A stretch of 53,833 bases of DNA from Hyphomicrobiales bacterium (GTDB lineage: Bacteria > Pseudomonadota > Alphaproteobacteria > Rhizobiales > Methyloligellaceae), in the NCBI GenBank assembly GCA_028280515.1, contig JANQLP010000046.1, forward strand, positions 1 through 53,833. Direction: 5' to 3'. The position numbers and the translations under genes were made by a program. The notes below the pieces were generated by a model, which was given only the letters and a program-made list of their open reading frames with translations, did not search any database and had not been told where the DNA came from. Shown here one piece after another: positions 1-9,364 of the stretch. The stretch's first letter is position 1, and every line of letters begins with the position of its first letter.

Positions 1-3000
1 GCCGTTCAGCGCGTCCTGCACCGAGGTGATCGTCAGCGTGTCATTGTCCGCATCGGTGTCGTTGGCGAGCAGCGCCGACGCCAGGATCGTCGCAACCGTG
101 TCCTCATCCGTGGTGAAGCCTGAATCTGCGCCCGCAACCGGATCATCGTTGACCGCATTCACGGTGAGGTCGACGGTCGCTGTCGATGTCCCACCATTGC
201 CATCCGACACCGTGTAGGTGAACGACGCCGGGCCATTATAGTTCGCGGCCGGCGTGAACTCGACATCACCTTGGCCGTTCAACACGACTATACCGTTGAC
301 TGCATCCTGAACCGAGACGATCGTCAGCGTGTCATTGTCCGCGTCCGTGTCGTTGGCGAGCAACGCCGAAGCCAGGATGGTCGCGACCATGTCCTCGTTT
401 GTAGAAAACCCTGAGTCATTCAGGACAACTGGCGCCGTGTTGGTTAGCCCATTTGCAATTGCCTCAAGTTCCGTTCGTGTCAGGATGGTCCCGTCGGCGA
501 ACTCGATCTCCTCCAGACTGTCAAAACCGCCCGTACCCCGGAACTGCTCGTCTAGGAGGATAGAACCTGTTACACCTGTGAAGGTGAGCGTCACGTCATC
601 GGTGTCGGTCGTGGAACGCGTTAAAATCATATCGGCTACGTTCAGACCCGCACCCAACACCAGCCGATCCGTATCGAAACTAGAACTGTGTCCGTCGTCG
701 CGTATAACATCGTCGCCATCGCCCAGATTGTAGACGTAGGTATCACTGCCCGTCCCACCTTCCAGTGTATCGTTACCGACCCCGCCATCGAGCGTATCGT
801 TGCCGTCTCCAGCCTGGACCAGATCATTGCCGCCCAGAGCATCTATGACGTCGCCAGCCACTGAGCCAACGAGAGTATCGTCGCCTTCGGTACCGACAAT
901 TTCAGCCGAGTATTCTGTTATCGTGGCCTGATTCCAAACGGAGCCGTCGCTGAAACGAAACTCCTCGATAGCCGTATAACCATTTGGGTTGAACTGATCC
1001 GAAATGGTGAGTGTATCGGCGCTACCGGCGATCGAAACAATCAGGTCCGAACCCTGCCGAGACAACGTCAAGTCACTTGCCGCAATTCCCGAACCGAACT
1101 CAACAATGTCGAATTGGCTTTGAGTGACCCATTCGCGCAAGTCGAAAATGACATCGTTGCCGTAACCACGGTCATAGACATAGGTATCATCGCCACCGCC
1201 ACCCTCCAGACGATCGTTGCCTGTGCCCCCGTCCAGCACATCATCCGTTTCAAACCCGATCAGCGTATCGTCGCCTGAAGTGCTTTGAAGCAGGATGTCC
1301 TGAATGTCCTGTCGCAGCCAGGTCGTCCCGTCACTGAATCGGAACTCGGCAATTTCGAAATGGCGTGGACCGATAGTGAACTTTGTGAATTGACCTTCGA
1401 TCGTGAGCGTGTCCGTTGTTCCGGAGATCGAGATGGTCAGATCATCACCACTCCGAGACAGGATGAGATCGCTTGTCGTAATCTCTGACGTAAACTCAAC
1501 GGCGTTCTGGTTTCCTCCGATGCCGACCGGCTTGTCGTAGATCACGTCTTGTCCATAGCCGGTGCCAAAGACATAGGTATCGCCGCCGCCGCCACCCTCC
1601 AGACGATCATTGCCTGTGCCACCGTCCAGCACATCCCCCCCTCCGAATCCGATCAGGGTATCGTCGCCTGAAGTACTTTGAAGCAGAATGTCCTGAATGT
1701 CCTGTCGCAGCCAGGTCGTCCCGTCACTGAATCGGAACTCGGCAATTTCGAAGTGGCGCGGACCGATGGCGTACTGTGTGAACTGACGTTCTATCGTGAG
1801 CGTATCCGTTGTTCCGGAGATCGAGATGGTCAGATCATCGCCACTCCGAGACAGAATGAGATCGCTCGTCGTGATCTCGGACGTAAACTCGACCGCGTTC
1901 TGGTTTCCTCCAAGGCCGACCGGCTCATCGTAGATCACGTCCTGCCCATAGCCGGTACCAAAGACATAGATGTCATCGCCGGACCATCCCTCGAGACGGT
2001 CGTTTCCGGCGCCGCCGTCAAGCCGATCGCCACCGCGAAATCCGATGATCAGGTCATCGCCGGAAGTACTCGCAATGTCCATAAGTGCAAGTTCCACATC
2101 GTCCAGCGTCCAGATTGTTCCATCGCTGAAATGATATTCTTCGATGTCTTGAGCCGACGATGCGAGCGTCATACTCGTGAAGGTGGATTTCACCGTCAGT
2201 GTATCGTTCGATCCGTTGAGACGAATGATCAGATCATCACGATCCTGCCCCCTCTCGAGGATCACATCGCTGACGGCGACATCCGAGTTGAATGAGACAA
2301 TGTCAAAATCGCCAGACGCGACGTTGCCGACTTGTTCATCGATAATGTCATTGCCGTATCCATATCCGAAGATATAGGTGTCGTTATCGTTGCCGCCGAT
2401 CAGAGTGTCGTTGCCGGCACCTCCATCGAGCACATCGTCGAAATCAAAGCCGTAAATCGTGTCGTCGCCAGCGGTTTTCGCCTCCGCCACGAGCTGAACC
2501 ATGATTTCATCCCAGGTCACCGCAGGAGAAACGCCGTCCTGGAATTCGAACCTCTCAATTCGATCCGCCCATTGTGTGCCAAAGACGATAGTATAAGTCG
2601 CGTGGAACTGATCGACGATGGTGAGCGTCGCGGGGTCATTTACGAACGATACAATGAGATTGTCGGAATTGCCGTTCCGAGAAAAAACCACATCGCTTGC
2701 GGATATCCCGGCGCCGAAGCGAACGACATCATCCGCAGTTGTCAGAATGTCAGTTAGGTCTTCTTCGATCGTGTCGTGGCCATAGCCGAAGCCAAACAGA
2801 TACGTATCGCCGTCGTCGCCACCGCTCAGATAGTCATCTCCCAGGCCGCCATCAATTACGTCCTGATAGTGAAAACCATGAATGGTGTCATTGCCGTCCG
2901 TCTTGGCTTCCGCGGTGATCGTTTCGATAACATCGTCCCACTTAAGAACAACGCCATCGGAGAAAACAAAATCTTCGATACGATCGAACCATTGAATCTC

Positions 3001-6000
3001 AAAAAGCCCGAACAGGTCGATGTTGACGGCATCGAACTGATCTCGAACGACCAGACTGTCCGTTGTGCCATTGATCGTAATGAGAAGATCGTTCAGGTTT
3101 GCCGAAGAACGCTGGAAAACGACATCGCCAGAGGTCAGATTGCCGTCAAAGACAACTCGGTCGAACCCTTCAATATCAAAGAACGGCAAGCCCGCAATAT
3201 CCGGCAGATTGACATATCGGGTGTCCTCGAAAATCGTATCGGAACCAGACCCGACTCCGAAATGGTAAATGTCGCCACCGTCGAGGCCTAAGATCAGGTC
3301 GTCTCCCGCGCTCGCCCGGAATACGTCCGATGTCCCGAAACCGAATGTGATATCATCGCCGTCCGTCGTATATCTGGTGATCAGCCGTTGCTGGATATCA
3401 ATCCAGCTCAATGCGGCGCCCTGCTGGAAGTAGACCGCCTCGATACGGTTGTTAGGGGAAATGTTGGATTTGAACCCTAGGCCGTTATAGGCAAATTGGT
3501 CCCGAATCAGGATGCTGTCGTTCGGATCTGCAAAGGATATCAGCAGATCATCGCTCTCGCCGTCACGATTGAGAATGAGGTCGCCAGAGAGAATTCCGTC
3601 CCCGAAGAAGAGTATGTCGGGATCGGAAAGCAAGGGATTGGTCATGACATCGTGGATCGTGTCGTGACCGTGTCCCGGCTTGTAATAATACTTGTCTCCG
3701 CTATCGCCGCCGAGCAAAAGATCGGCCCCTTGGAGCCCTTCCAGCTCGTCATTCAAGCCGGTGCCCTCGAGCGTATCGTCACCTGTGGTCCCGACACCTG
3801 TTGCGGCCGCAATCTCGAGCGTCTCGAGTATCTCACCGTCGGCGAACTGGATGTCCTCGACGCCCCAATTGTTCGATGTGATGTTGCCACCGAACGACAC
3901 CGATGGAGTTTCGTATTGGTTTTTGACCGTGACTTTGTCTCCGGTCGCAATGACAGTGATGACGAGATCGATCCCATCGCGTTCGATGTTGACCTGATCC
4001 CGCGTCAACAGGGAAAAGCGCAGACGGTCACCATTCTGGACGCCACCGGCCTCCGCGTCGAAAATGGTATCTTGGCCGAAATTCTCACCGAAGACGTACA
4101 CATCCTGACCGCTTCCGCCGGTCAGCGTGTCATTGCCGGCACCGCCCACGTAGACAACTGTCTTCGCATCGGTCGTCCGCGTAAGCGTATCGTTTCCTGA
4201 TGTGCCAACTTCGACGTCTGTGTAGCCAAGACCGCCAAGTATCTCGGTCAGCGAAAGTGGCGCGGCTACAGCGTCGAGCGCGCGAATGACACTGGCGACC
4301 GCGAAATCAATCCGGGTGTCAATACCGTCCGAGCGCACGAGCGCTTCGCCATACTCGGCGAGCAGCGGTGCCCAATGGCTCTGCCATTCCGACAGCGCCG
4401 TAGCAGGCGTGGGAGAAAGCTGCAAAAAAGCGTTCTGAAAAGCATCTGCCAACGTCGTCATGTCGGTTGCGAAGAGACGGTCCGAATCGGCCTCATATGT
4501 CGCACCCGTGAACACCGCCGACAGCGGCCCCTGCGTCGCAAGCCGAGCCGTCGTCTTGCCCACGATATCGTTCCAGTTGTCGATGAGTTCACTGACATTG
4601 TTCTGTTCAGGGACGCCGAACTGATCCCGTGGGGTCAGCTCGTAGCCGAGATACTTCTCCAGAAACGCGAGCTTGCGCTCATCGAAATCCGGCCCCATTG
4701 CGGTCGCGGCAACTCCGTCAACGCCAGCCCATCGATACAGAATCTCTTCAACATCGACCTTCAGCCCGGCATAGCTCGTCGTTGAAGGCAGGTTCGCGAA
4801 AGCATCCACCAGTGTCAGCAACGAAGCATCGTTCGTCATCGCAATGCGCAATGTCGTCATCTCCCCGTACCCTTTGAGGTCCGGCAGAGCAGCCGCCTGC
4901 GTGCTCACACTGGTGTCACCGAGATAGACTGAATCGGTTTCGTGGTAGTCGAACACGACATCGGAGATCGTTGTCTGGCTCAAATCAGCCCGTGTTACAA
5001 TCGCCTCCAGAATGACGTCGTTGCCCGCGATGTGGTCGTCAACGGGCACGCTGGTGGTAAGGGAAATCTCGGTGATCCCGTGATCGGCGAGTGTCTTGAG
5101 TTCACCAGGATCCGTTTGACCATCCTGGTCGAGGTCCTGCCAAATCAGCAGATCGCCGAAATTGGCATCGAGCGCGTTGATGACACCATCAGAATTGGAG
5201 TCATAAGCACTCAGGGCCGTGAAACCGTCCTCTGACAGATTTCCAAACAGTTCTCCGATGCCATCGATTTGCCCGTTGCCGTCCAGGTCGCGCGCGAGGA
5301 AGCCGTCATCTGCTTTGACCCAACCGGTCCGCTCGGCAAACCCGTCATCATCCATCTCGAAATAGATGTTCCTGGCTCTGACGCTGCTGAGTTCCAGCCC
5401 GTCGCCGTCGAGATCGATGACCAATGGATCATATCCCTGGAGCCCCTGGCCAGTTCCTGCATAGAGCGCCAGGTTGATACCCCGGAGCAGATCGTCGAGC
5501 GAGGTCTGTGACGGATCGACGCTGACTTGCCTGAAGACGGTTATGTTCCCGGTGCCGCGCCCTGTGTCGAGATCCATGTCGTAATTCTCGACCACTGACT
5601 GAACGGCGTATCCGTCCTTGCCAAGACGAACGAGGAGCTGGTTCGAGTCTGACAGGCCATAAGCGAATGTCGACATGAAGGCCACGTCCACCGCCATGCT
5701 GAGATAGGAGTCGAGGAAGTTCATCAGAACGCCCGGACCGGCAATCGCATTCAGAATCCCCGAGAAGGGCGTCCAATGCGCAAACCCGCCTTCCATCCAC
5801 CATTGCTGCACACCGCCAGTCAGCCGGAACGGCCCCCAGGTGACGAAATCGTCCTGCGTCGCATCCATGACGAATGTCCCGCTGGCCATTCCGAACACAT
5901 CAATGTCGTCTCCTCCGTAGAGGTGGGATGTCCAACCATCGCCCTGAAGGAAATCGATGCCCGCACCGCCATGCAGGACGGAGAACCCTTCGCCGTCCTC

Positions 6001-7515
6001 GAACTTGCCGCCATTGGCAAACAGGACTTGCGTGCCCGCGCCAGCCTTCACGATGTTGGCGTTCTCGATGCCCACCAGAAGCGATGCCCGGTTCGGACTG
6101 TAGCTATAAACGCCCGCCTTAATGTCGGGTGAGGACTGGCTGCCCAGATGCACGACAATCGTGTCATTGATGTCGGTGACGTCGATCGTGTCGGCGTCAT
6201 CAGAGGACACCGTGCTTGAGCCAAGGTCTATGGTGAGGTCCGGATTGCCGCCTACACCTAAGAAACCTGCCCTGACCACAACTTCGTCGGCGTTGCTCGT
6301 GCCGATGATCTTTTCAATTGAGATAAGTGAATCAATACCGCCTTGACCGTCGTTGGTTACAGATACAGTGGACGAACCAAACGATTGCCCTGGAAGGCCG
6401 GGAACCGGAACGTCCGTTGGCTCCGTCATAATGATTGTTATGCCATTCCCTACCGCTGAGTAGTCGGCGACATCAGTTCCATCATTTTGAACAGCAAGAC
6501 CATCTTCGCCGCCGTGCAATATGTCATCACCTGCACCGCCGACTAGAATGTCATTGTCTTTTCCACCGAATAGAACGTCATTCCCACCATCTCCAAAGAG
6601 CTTGTCATCTGCCTGTTGGCCATAGAGATAGTCCATCCCGCCGCCGCCGTGTAACTCATCCTTGTCGGTGGGATCGTTGACGCCATTGTCTATCGAATAA
6701 AAGCCGTAGATGACGTCGTCGTTACCATCGCCCCAAAGAACATCTCGATCATGCCCGCCGACGATCAGGTCTTTGCCGTCACCACCGTGGATTACGTCCC
6801 GGTCAGAACCCGGATTCAGGGTCGGTGCCTCATCATGGTTCCCGAACAGAAAGTCATTGCCTGCGCCGCCTTGAACGGTATCATTGCCCTCGCCGGCAAA
6901 GATCTGATCACTCCCTTCACCGCCATCCAGTACGTCAGCGCCACCACGCGCGAAGATGATGTCATCACCACCCGCTGAATTGATCATGTCGGAATAATTC
7001 GTTCCGACGAACTCTTCGGCGTTACTACTGCCTATCGCTTCTACGCCGGGAACTAGGGTGAGGCCTTCTTGATTGAAATAGTCAACGACGCTTTGGGTGA
7101 TACCTTCCGCTATATTGTCGAGAGCAATCCCACCGATGACTGCTACAACGATTGCTCCTCCAACTCCTATGGACAAGTTCAGTCCGAGTACAGTCGCCGC
7201 CACCCCCACAACTATCTGTTTAGCATAAAGGCTCCCCGCTAATGCTCCCAACGCACCTGCAAACTCGACTAAGGCCAGCTCAAACGCTTGGCGCGTAGGA
7301 TTGCCTTCATCCGGCAAATCCCCAACATTCTGAACAACACCGATGTATGCAGAAAGAGCGGCGCCCAGCGCATTAGACTTCGTCGCGAGCGTTCCAATTT
7401 GTTGCTTCAGCGCGGTGTCAGCAATCTTGTCAGCTTGTTCTTGAAGCACCGCCCCCAATGCGGTGAATGCACCACCAATTACATCGTCAAGTTCTACAAG
7501 CGTTGTTTGTGACAT
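1..7515 (-). CDS. Giant RTX protein, C-terminus cut by window edge
   Basis: The frame is open from an ATG at 7515 (AAGGGA ribosome site about 8 nt upstream) to base 1, giving 2505 residues with no stop. Order of parts: a short N-terminal region with a hydrophobic stretch (about residues 86-136); a block of GGxGxDxxx calcium-binding nonapeptides (about 177-340); an FrpC-like region with acidic Ca-binding-type loops such as VIDLDGDGLEL (about 693-820); nine modules of the haemolysin-type calcium-binding related kind (about 1104-2349), each with a GDDTLxG motif, a YxFGxGYGxDxI-type segment and a final FxDGxxW motif; then cadherin-like 97-residue repeats (from about 2359). RTX proteins leave by type I secretion and fold on Ca2+ outside the cell. 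A HlyC-type acyltransferase gene lies upstream on the same strand, so the hydrophobic N-terminal part may be an acylated, membrane-inserting region (inference). It could be a toxin, an adhesin or a hybrid. The secretion signal should lie beyond the left edge. Confidence 0.9.
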   Translation of the reverse strand, partial: MSQTTLVELDDVIGGAFTALGAVLQEQADKIADTALKQQIGTLATKSNALGAALSAYIGVVQNVGDLPDEGNPTRQAFELALVEFAGALGALAGSLYAKQIVVGVAATVLGLNLSIGVGGAIVVAVIGGIALDNIAEGITQSVVDYFNQEGLTLVPGVEAIGSSNAEEFVGTNYSDMINSAGGDDIIFARGGADVLDGGEGSDQIFAGEGNDTVQGGAGNDFLFGNHDEAPTLNPGSDRDVIHGGDGKDLIVGGHDRDVLWGDGNDDVIYGFYSIDNGVNDPTDKDELHGGGGMDYLYGQQADDKLFGDGGNDVLFGGKDNDILVGGAGDDILHGGEDGLAVQNDGTDVADYSAVGNGITIIMTEPTDVPVPGLPGQSFGSSTVSVTNDGQGGIDSLISIEKIIGTSNADEVVVRAGFLGVGGNPDLTIDLGSSTVSSDDADTIDVTDINDTIVVHLGSQSSPDIKAGVYSYSPNRASLLVGIENANIVKAGAGTQVLFANGGKFEDGEGFSVLHGGAGIDFLQGDGWTSHLYGGDDIDVFGMASGTFVMDATQDDFVTWGPFRLTGGVQQWWMEGGFAHWTPFSGILNAIAGPGVLMNFLDSYLSMAVDVAFMSTFAYGLSDSNQLLVRLGKDGYAVQSVVENYDMDLDTGRGTGNITVFRQVSVDPSQTSLDDLLRGINLALYAGTGQGLQGYDPLVIDLDGDGLELSSVRARNIYFEMDDDGFAERTGWVKADDGFLARDLDGNGQIDGIGELFGNLSEDGFTALSAYDSNSDGVINALDANFGDLLIWQDLDQDGQTDPGELKTLADHGITEISLTTSVPVDDHIAGNDVILEAIVTRADLSQTTISDVVFDYHETDSVYLGDTSVSTQAAALPDLKGYGEMTTLRIAMTNDASLLTLVDAFANLPSTTSYAGLKVDVEEILYRWAGVDGVAATAMGPDFDERKLAFLEKYLGYELTPRDQFGVPEQNNVSELIDNWNDIVGKTTARLATQGPLSAVFTGATYEADSDRLFATDMTTLADAFQNAFLQLSPTPATALSEWQSHWAPLLAEYGEALVRSDGIDTRIDFAVASVIRALDAVAAPLSLTEILGGLGYTDVEVGTSGNDTLTRTTDAKTVVYVGGAGNDTLTGGSGQDVYVFGENFGQDTIFDAEAGGVQNGDRLRFSLLTRDQVNIERDGIDLVITVIATGDKVTVKNQYETPSVSFGGNITSNNWGVEDIQFADGEILETLEIAAATGVGTTGDDTLEGTGLNDELEGLQGADLLLGGDSGDKYYYKPGHGHDTIHDVMTNPLLSDPDILFFGDGILSGDLILNRDGESDDLLISFADPNDSILIRDQFAYNGLGFKSNISPNNRIEAVYFQQGAALSWIDIQQRLITRYTTDGDDITFGFGTSDVFRASAGDDLILGLDGGDIYHFGVGSGSDTIFEDTRYVNLPDIAGLPFFDIEGFDRVVFDGNLTSGDVVFQRSSANLNDLLITINGTTDSLVVRDQFDAVNIDLFGLFEIQWFDRIEDFVFSDGVVLKWDDVIETITAEAKTDGNDTIHGFHYQDVIDGGLGDDYLSGGDDGDTYLFGFGYGHDTIEEDLTDILTTADDVVRFGAGISASDVVFSRNGNSDNLIVSFVNDPATLTIVDQFHATYTIVFGTQWADRIERFEFQDGVSPAVTWDEIMVQLVAEAKTAGDDTIYGFDFDDVLDGGAGNDTLIGGNDNDTYIFGYGYGNDIIDEQVGNVASGDFDIVSFNSDVAVSDVILERGQDRDDLIIRLNGSNDTLTVKSTFTSMTLASSAQDIEEYHFSDGTIWTLDDVELALMDIASTSGDDLIIGFRGGDRLDGGAGNDRLEGWSGDDIYVFGTGYGQDVIYDEPVGLGGNQNAVEFTSEITTSDLILSRSGDDLTISISGTTDTLTIERQFTQYAIGPRHFEIAEFRFSDGTTWLRQDIQDILLQSTSGDDTLIGFGGGDVLDGGTGNDRLEGGGGGDTYVFGTGYGQDVIYDKPVGIGGNQNAVEFTSEITTSDLILSRSGDDLTISISGTTDTLTIEGQFTKFTIGPRHFEIAEFRFSDGTTWLRQDIQDILLQSTSGDDTLIGFETDDVLDGGTGNDRLEGGGGDDTYVYDRGYGNDVIFDLREWVTQSQFDIVEFGSGIAASDLTLSRQGSDLIVSIAGSADTLTISDQFNPNGYTAIEEFRFSDGSVWNQATITEYSAEIVGTEGDDTLVGSVAGDVIDALGGNDLVQAGDGNDTLDGGVGNDTLEGGTGSDTYVYNLGDGDDVIRDDGHSSSFDTDRLVLGAGLNVADMILTRSTTDTDDVTLTFTGVTGSILLDEQFRGTGGFDSLEEIEFADGTILTRTELEAIANGLTNTAPVVLNDSGFSTNEDMVATILASALLANDTDADNDTLTIVSVQDAVNGIVVLNGQGDVEFTPAANYNGPASFTYTVSDGNGGTSTATVDLTVNAVNDDPVAGADSGFTTDEDTVATILASALLANDTDADNDTLTITSVQDALNG
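11..398 (-). repeat. Cadherin-like tandem repeats in RTX gene (97-codon period)
   Basis: The DNA around 11-105 and 302-398 is nearly identical at an offset of 291 bp. In the RTX frame both encode the LLANDTDADNDTLTI type of segment that is typical of tandem cadherin-like or VCBS-like adhesin repeats. The array continues past the left edge, so its full copy number is unknown. Confidence 0.8.
1278..2063 (-). repeat. Recent 393-bp tandem duplication inside RTX gene
   Basis: Bases 1278-1670 and 1671-2063 are two copies of one 131-codon haemolysin-type calcium-binding related module. They are nearly identical at the DNA level, including third positions, whereas the other modules of the gene have diverged. 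The repeat keeps the reading frame. This points to a recent duplication or gene-conversion event that adds one module. Confidence 0.85.
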
Positions 7516-7556
7516 TCTTGATTCCCTTCCAGGCGCCGACTAAGACCCGTTTCCAC

Positions 7557-8192
7557 TTAGCGCCCTCTTGAGCTGAGTATCCGCAACAGTGTGATCATTG
7601 AGATAAAGATGCAGAGAATTGTTCCTGACATTATAAAAACTATCGTCCAATCGCCTCTGTAGATTGTAAAATTACCACCATCTAGAACTTTTTTTGTTGC
7701 GGAAGGAAAAAATAAAAACACAATTGTCGATACTAGAAGGGTGGTATACGCATATTTTCCCTTGAAAGATTCTGATAATCTTATGTATTCAAATATTCCA
7801 TAAACATTTAAAATAATATTTTTCGATGTTATAGATAATAAAAGAGATGATATGATCAATATATATATAAGTGTATTATCTCTATTTTTTATATTTGAAG
7901 CGCTATTTTCATGACTCTGGAACAACGAATCCAAGCCAACCACCCACAACAGGTATGCGGCCATCAAGAGAATTGTAAACTTAACTAAATACTTCATCAT
8001 ATCAGATGCATCTTTTATGGGAACGATTTTCGATTCGCCGCGATAGAAGACATAAGACCAAACAACCCAAGATATTCCAGGAGCAACAACTGAATATTCT
8101 ATCTTTATTGATCCAAAAAGTATTGATATAATTATGCAAGTTACAAATATAATAATTGATCTAATTAAATAAGATGGAATTATATTAATCAT
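7557..8192 (-). CDS. Small AT-rich polytopic membrane protein
   Basis: The product has 211 residues with five or six likely membrane segments (for example near residues 8-30, 33-50, 68-88, 107-125, 147-165 and 180-205) and a few charged loops. I recognise no family. Base composition is much more AT-rich than the flanking genes, with many ATA/TTA codons, which suggests separate acquisition. The ribosome site is weak (CAGGAC about 7 nt before ATG). It ends 41 nt before the RTX start on the same strand and lies downstream of the HlyC-type gene, so it probably shares the RTX transcript. Its position between activator and RTX protein makes an immunity or accessory role thinkable, but nothing in the sequence proves this. 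Confidence 0.75.
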   Translation of the reverse strand: MINIIPSYLIRSIIIFVTCIIISILFGSIKIEYSVVAPGISWVVWSYVFYRGESKIVPIKDASDMMKYLVKFTILLMAAYLLWVVGLDSLFQSHENSASNIKNRDNTLIYILIISSLLLSITSKNIILNVYGIFEYIRLSESFKGKYAYTTLLVSTIVFLFFPSATKKVLDGGNFTIYRGDWTIVFIMSGTILCIFISMITLLRILSSRGR

Positions 8193-8758
8193 TTATGTCC
8201 TGAAAAATCTTGAATTATTGCACCATTACGCCTTTGCAAACGATTACAGCAAGGGAATTATCAGAAATACTACTATGTCTGCGGAGATTAAATTGATGGA
8301 GATTTAACCTGAGAGATTTGTGTCTTGCCCTCCGAAAAAAACGCGAACTCCCCAGCGCGCGGTTGTGCGCCGCCGAAGTAGCCCCTTGATGCCACTTCAC
8401 GATCCTGCTTCACCCTTCGCAGCTCTGATCACGTCCTCACCGAAACCGCTAATCATTTCAAATCGCTCGATTTTTCGAAGATCGCTTCAATTGAGACTAT
8501 ACGTATGAATACTCGACATTTATGACGATGGTGCGGTGATTTTGTGAAAAACGTCAAATGTTCTTTTGTCACACCAAGTGCAATCGCCTCAATTTGTTAA
8601 ATAGTATTTGCACTTATCTGCAATTACCGGTTGCATGCCTTAAATTGTGCAGCCAAACCGGATCAGCTGACTGACCTTCAACGACGAGCCAGACGACGAG
8701 ATCAATCTGTCCGGCGATGCGCCCTGATGTGACGCTGTGATCGTGTTCGCCGCCTTGC
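8193..8758. other. AT-rich intergenic stretch upstream of membrane/RTX genes
   Basis: This 566-bp stretch has no convincing gene on either strand. The short frames it contains have no recognisable protein and no good ribosome site. It is AT-rich like the neighbouring membrane-protein gene and probably holds the promoter of the membrane protein-RTX pair. It includes the inverted repeat at 8576-8615. Confidence 0.6.
8576..8615. promoter_or_regulatory. Inverted repeat AAGTGCAA...TTGCACTT
   Basis: Perfect 8-bp arms at 8576-8583 and 8608-8615 are separated by 24 bp. The arm centres are 32 bp apart, about three helical turns, so they could bind a dimeric regulator on one DNA face. The site lies about 400 bp upstream of the membrane protein gene. 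It is too loosely paired for a terminator and no regulator is known. Confidence 0.3.
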
Positions 8759-9364
8759 CTATTTGGACTTGATCGTCTGGATACTGATCTTGCCGTCCTT
8801 GTCGCGCGCGCGGAGCTTGAACGGTTTCCCCTCGAACACCGCCTCGCCCATCCGCTCGACCATGGCCTTGACCGCCTCGGGCGCCCCCACCGCATCGATC
8901 AGCCAGAGCGTCTCTCCGCTCGTCCACTCATCCGGCCGGAGGCGTACGGGCCCGTCAATACTGTCCGTCAGTTTCTTGTCGACTTCATCCGAGACGCGCG
9001 CCCAGAGCGCCACGCCGACGGGCGCCGGGATACCCCCCTCCTTGGCACGCGCTTCGGCCAGGGTGAACTGGTTGGCAAGCAACGGCGGTACGACGAGCCA
9101 TTCCAGGTCGGTGAGGCTGTAGTGCCTGTAGTGGGGCGAGCGCATGAGGATAGAGACGATCTCGCCGAAACCGGCAGCGAGCATTTTGGCCTGCAGCGCG
9201 TTGCGCGCGGCCGCCTGCTCAGCCGAACCATTGCCGGTATCAGATTTCCCTCGAGCCTTTGGCGAAGCGGGCTTTTTGGCCGCACCCGCCGAAGTTGCTT
9301 TCCGCTTGGGTTGTGCCTTTGATTTTGCACTCGTCTTGCGGGCAGCCGCCATCATATCCCCCAT
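8759..9364 (-). CDS. HlyC-type RTX toxin-activating lysine acyltransferase
   Basis: HlyC-family enzymes transfer a fatty acyl group from acyl-ACP to lysines of RTX toxins in the cytoplasm before secretion. Family marks over residues 68-190: MRSPHYRHYSLTDLEWLVVP, then PVGVALWARVSDEVD, then LRPDEWTSGETLWLID. Asp157 in LWLID matches HlyC Asp92. At the place of the catalytic HlyC His23 (SPLHR) the ungapped alignment gives Tyr79, with His78 and His81 next to it. HlyC has about 170 residues; this one has 201 because of an Ala/Lys/Pro-rich tail of about 45 residues at the N-terminus. Two in-frame ATGs at codons 4 and 5 are alternative starts. It lies upstream of the RTX gene on the same strand, 566 bp from the membrane protein, fitting the usual hlyC-before-hlyA order. 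Confidence 0.88.
   Translation of the reverse strand: MGDMMAAARKTSAKSKAQPKRKATSAGAAKKPASPKARGKSDTGNGSAEQAAARNALQAKMLAAGFGEIVSILMRSPHYRHYSLTDLEWLVVPPLLANQFTLAEARAKEGGIPAPVGVALWARVSDEVDKKLTDSIDGPVRLRPDEWTSGETLWLIDAVGAPEAVKAMVERMGEAVFEGKPFKLRARDKDGKISIQTIKSK

Noticed and set aside
1285-4200. Several plus-strand frames of 70-230 codons over the RTX gene
   Set aside because: They are antisense to the continuous minus-strand RTX frame, and their similarity to one another only reflects the repeated modules.
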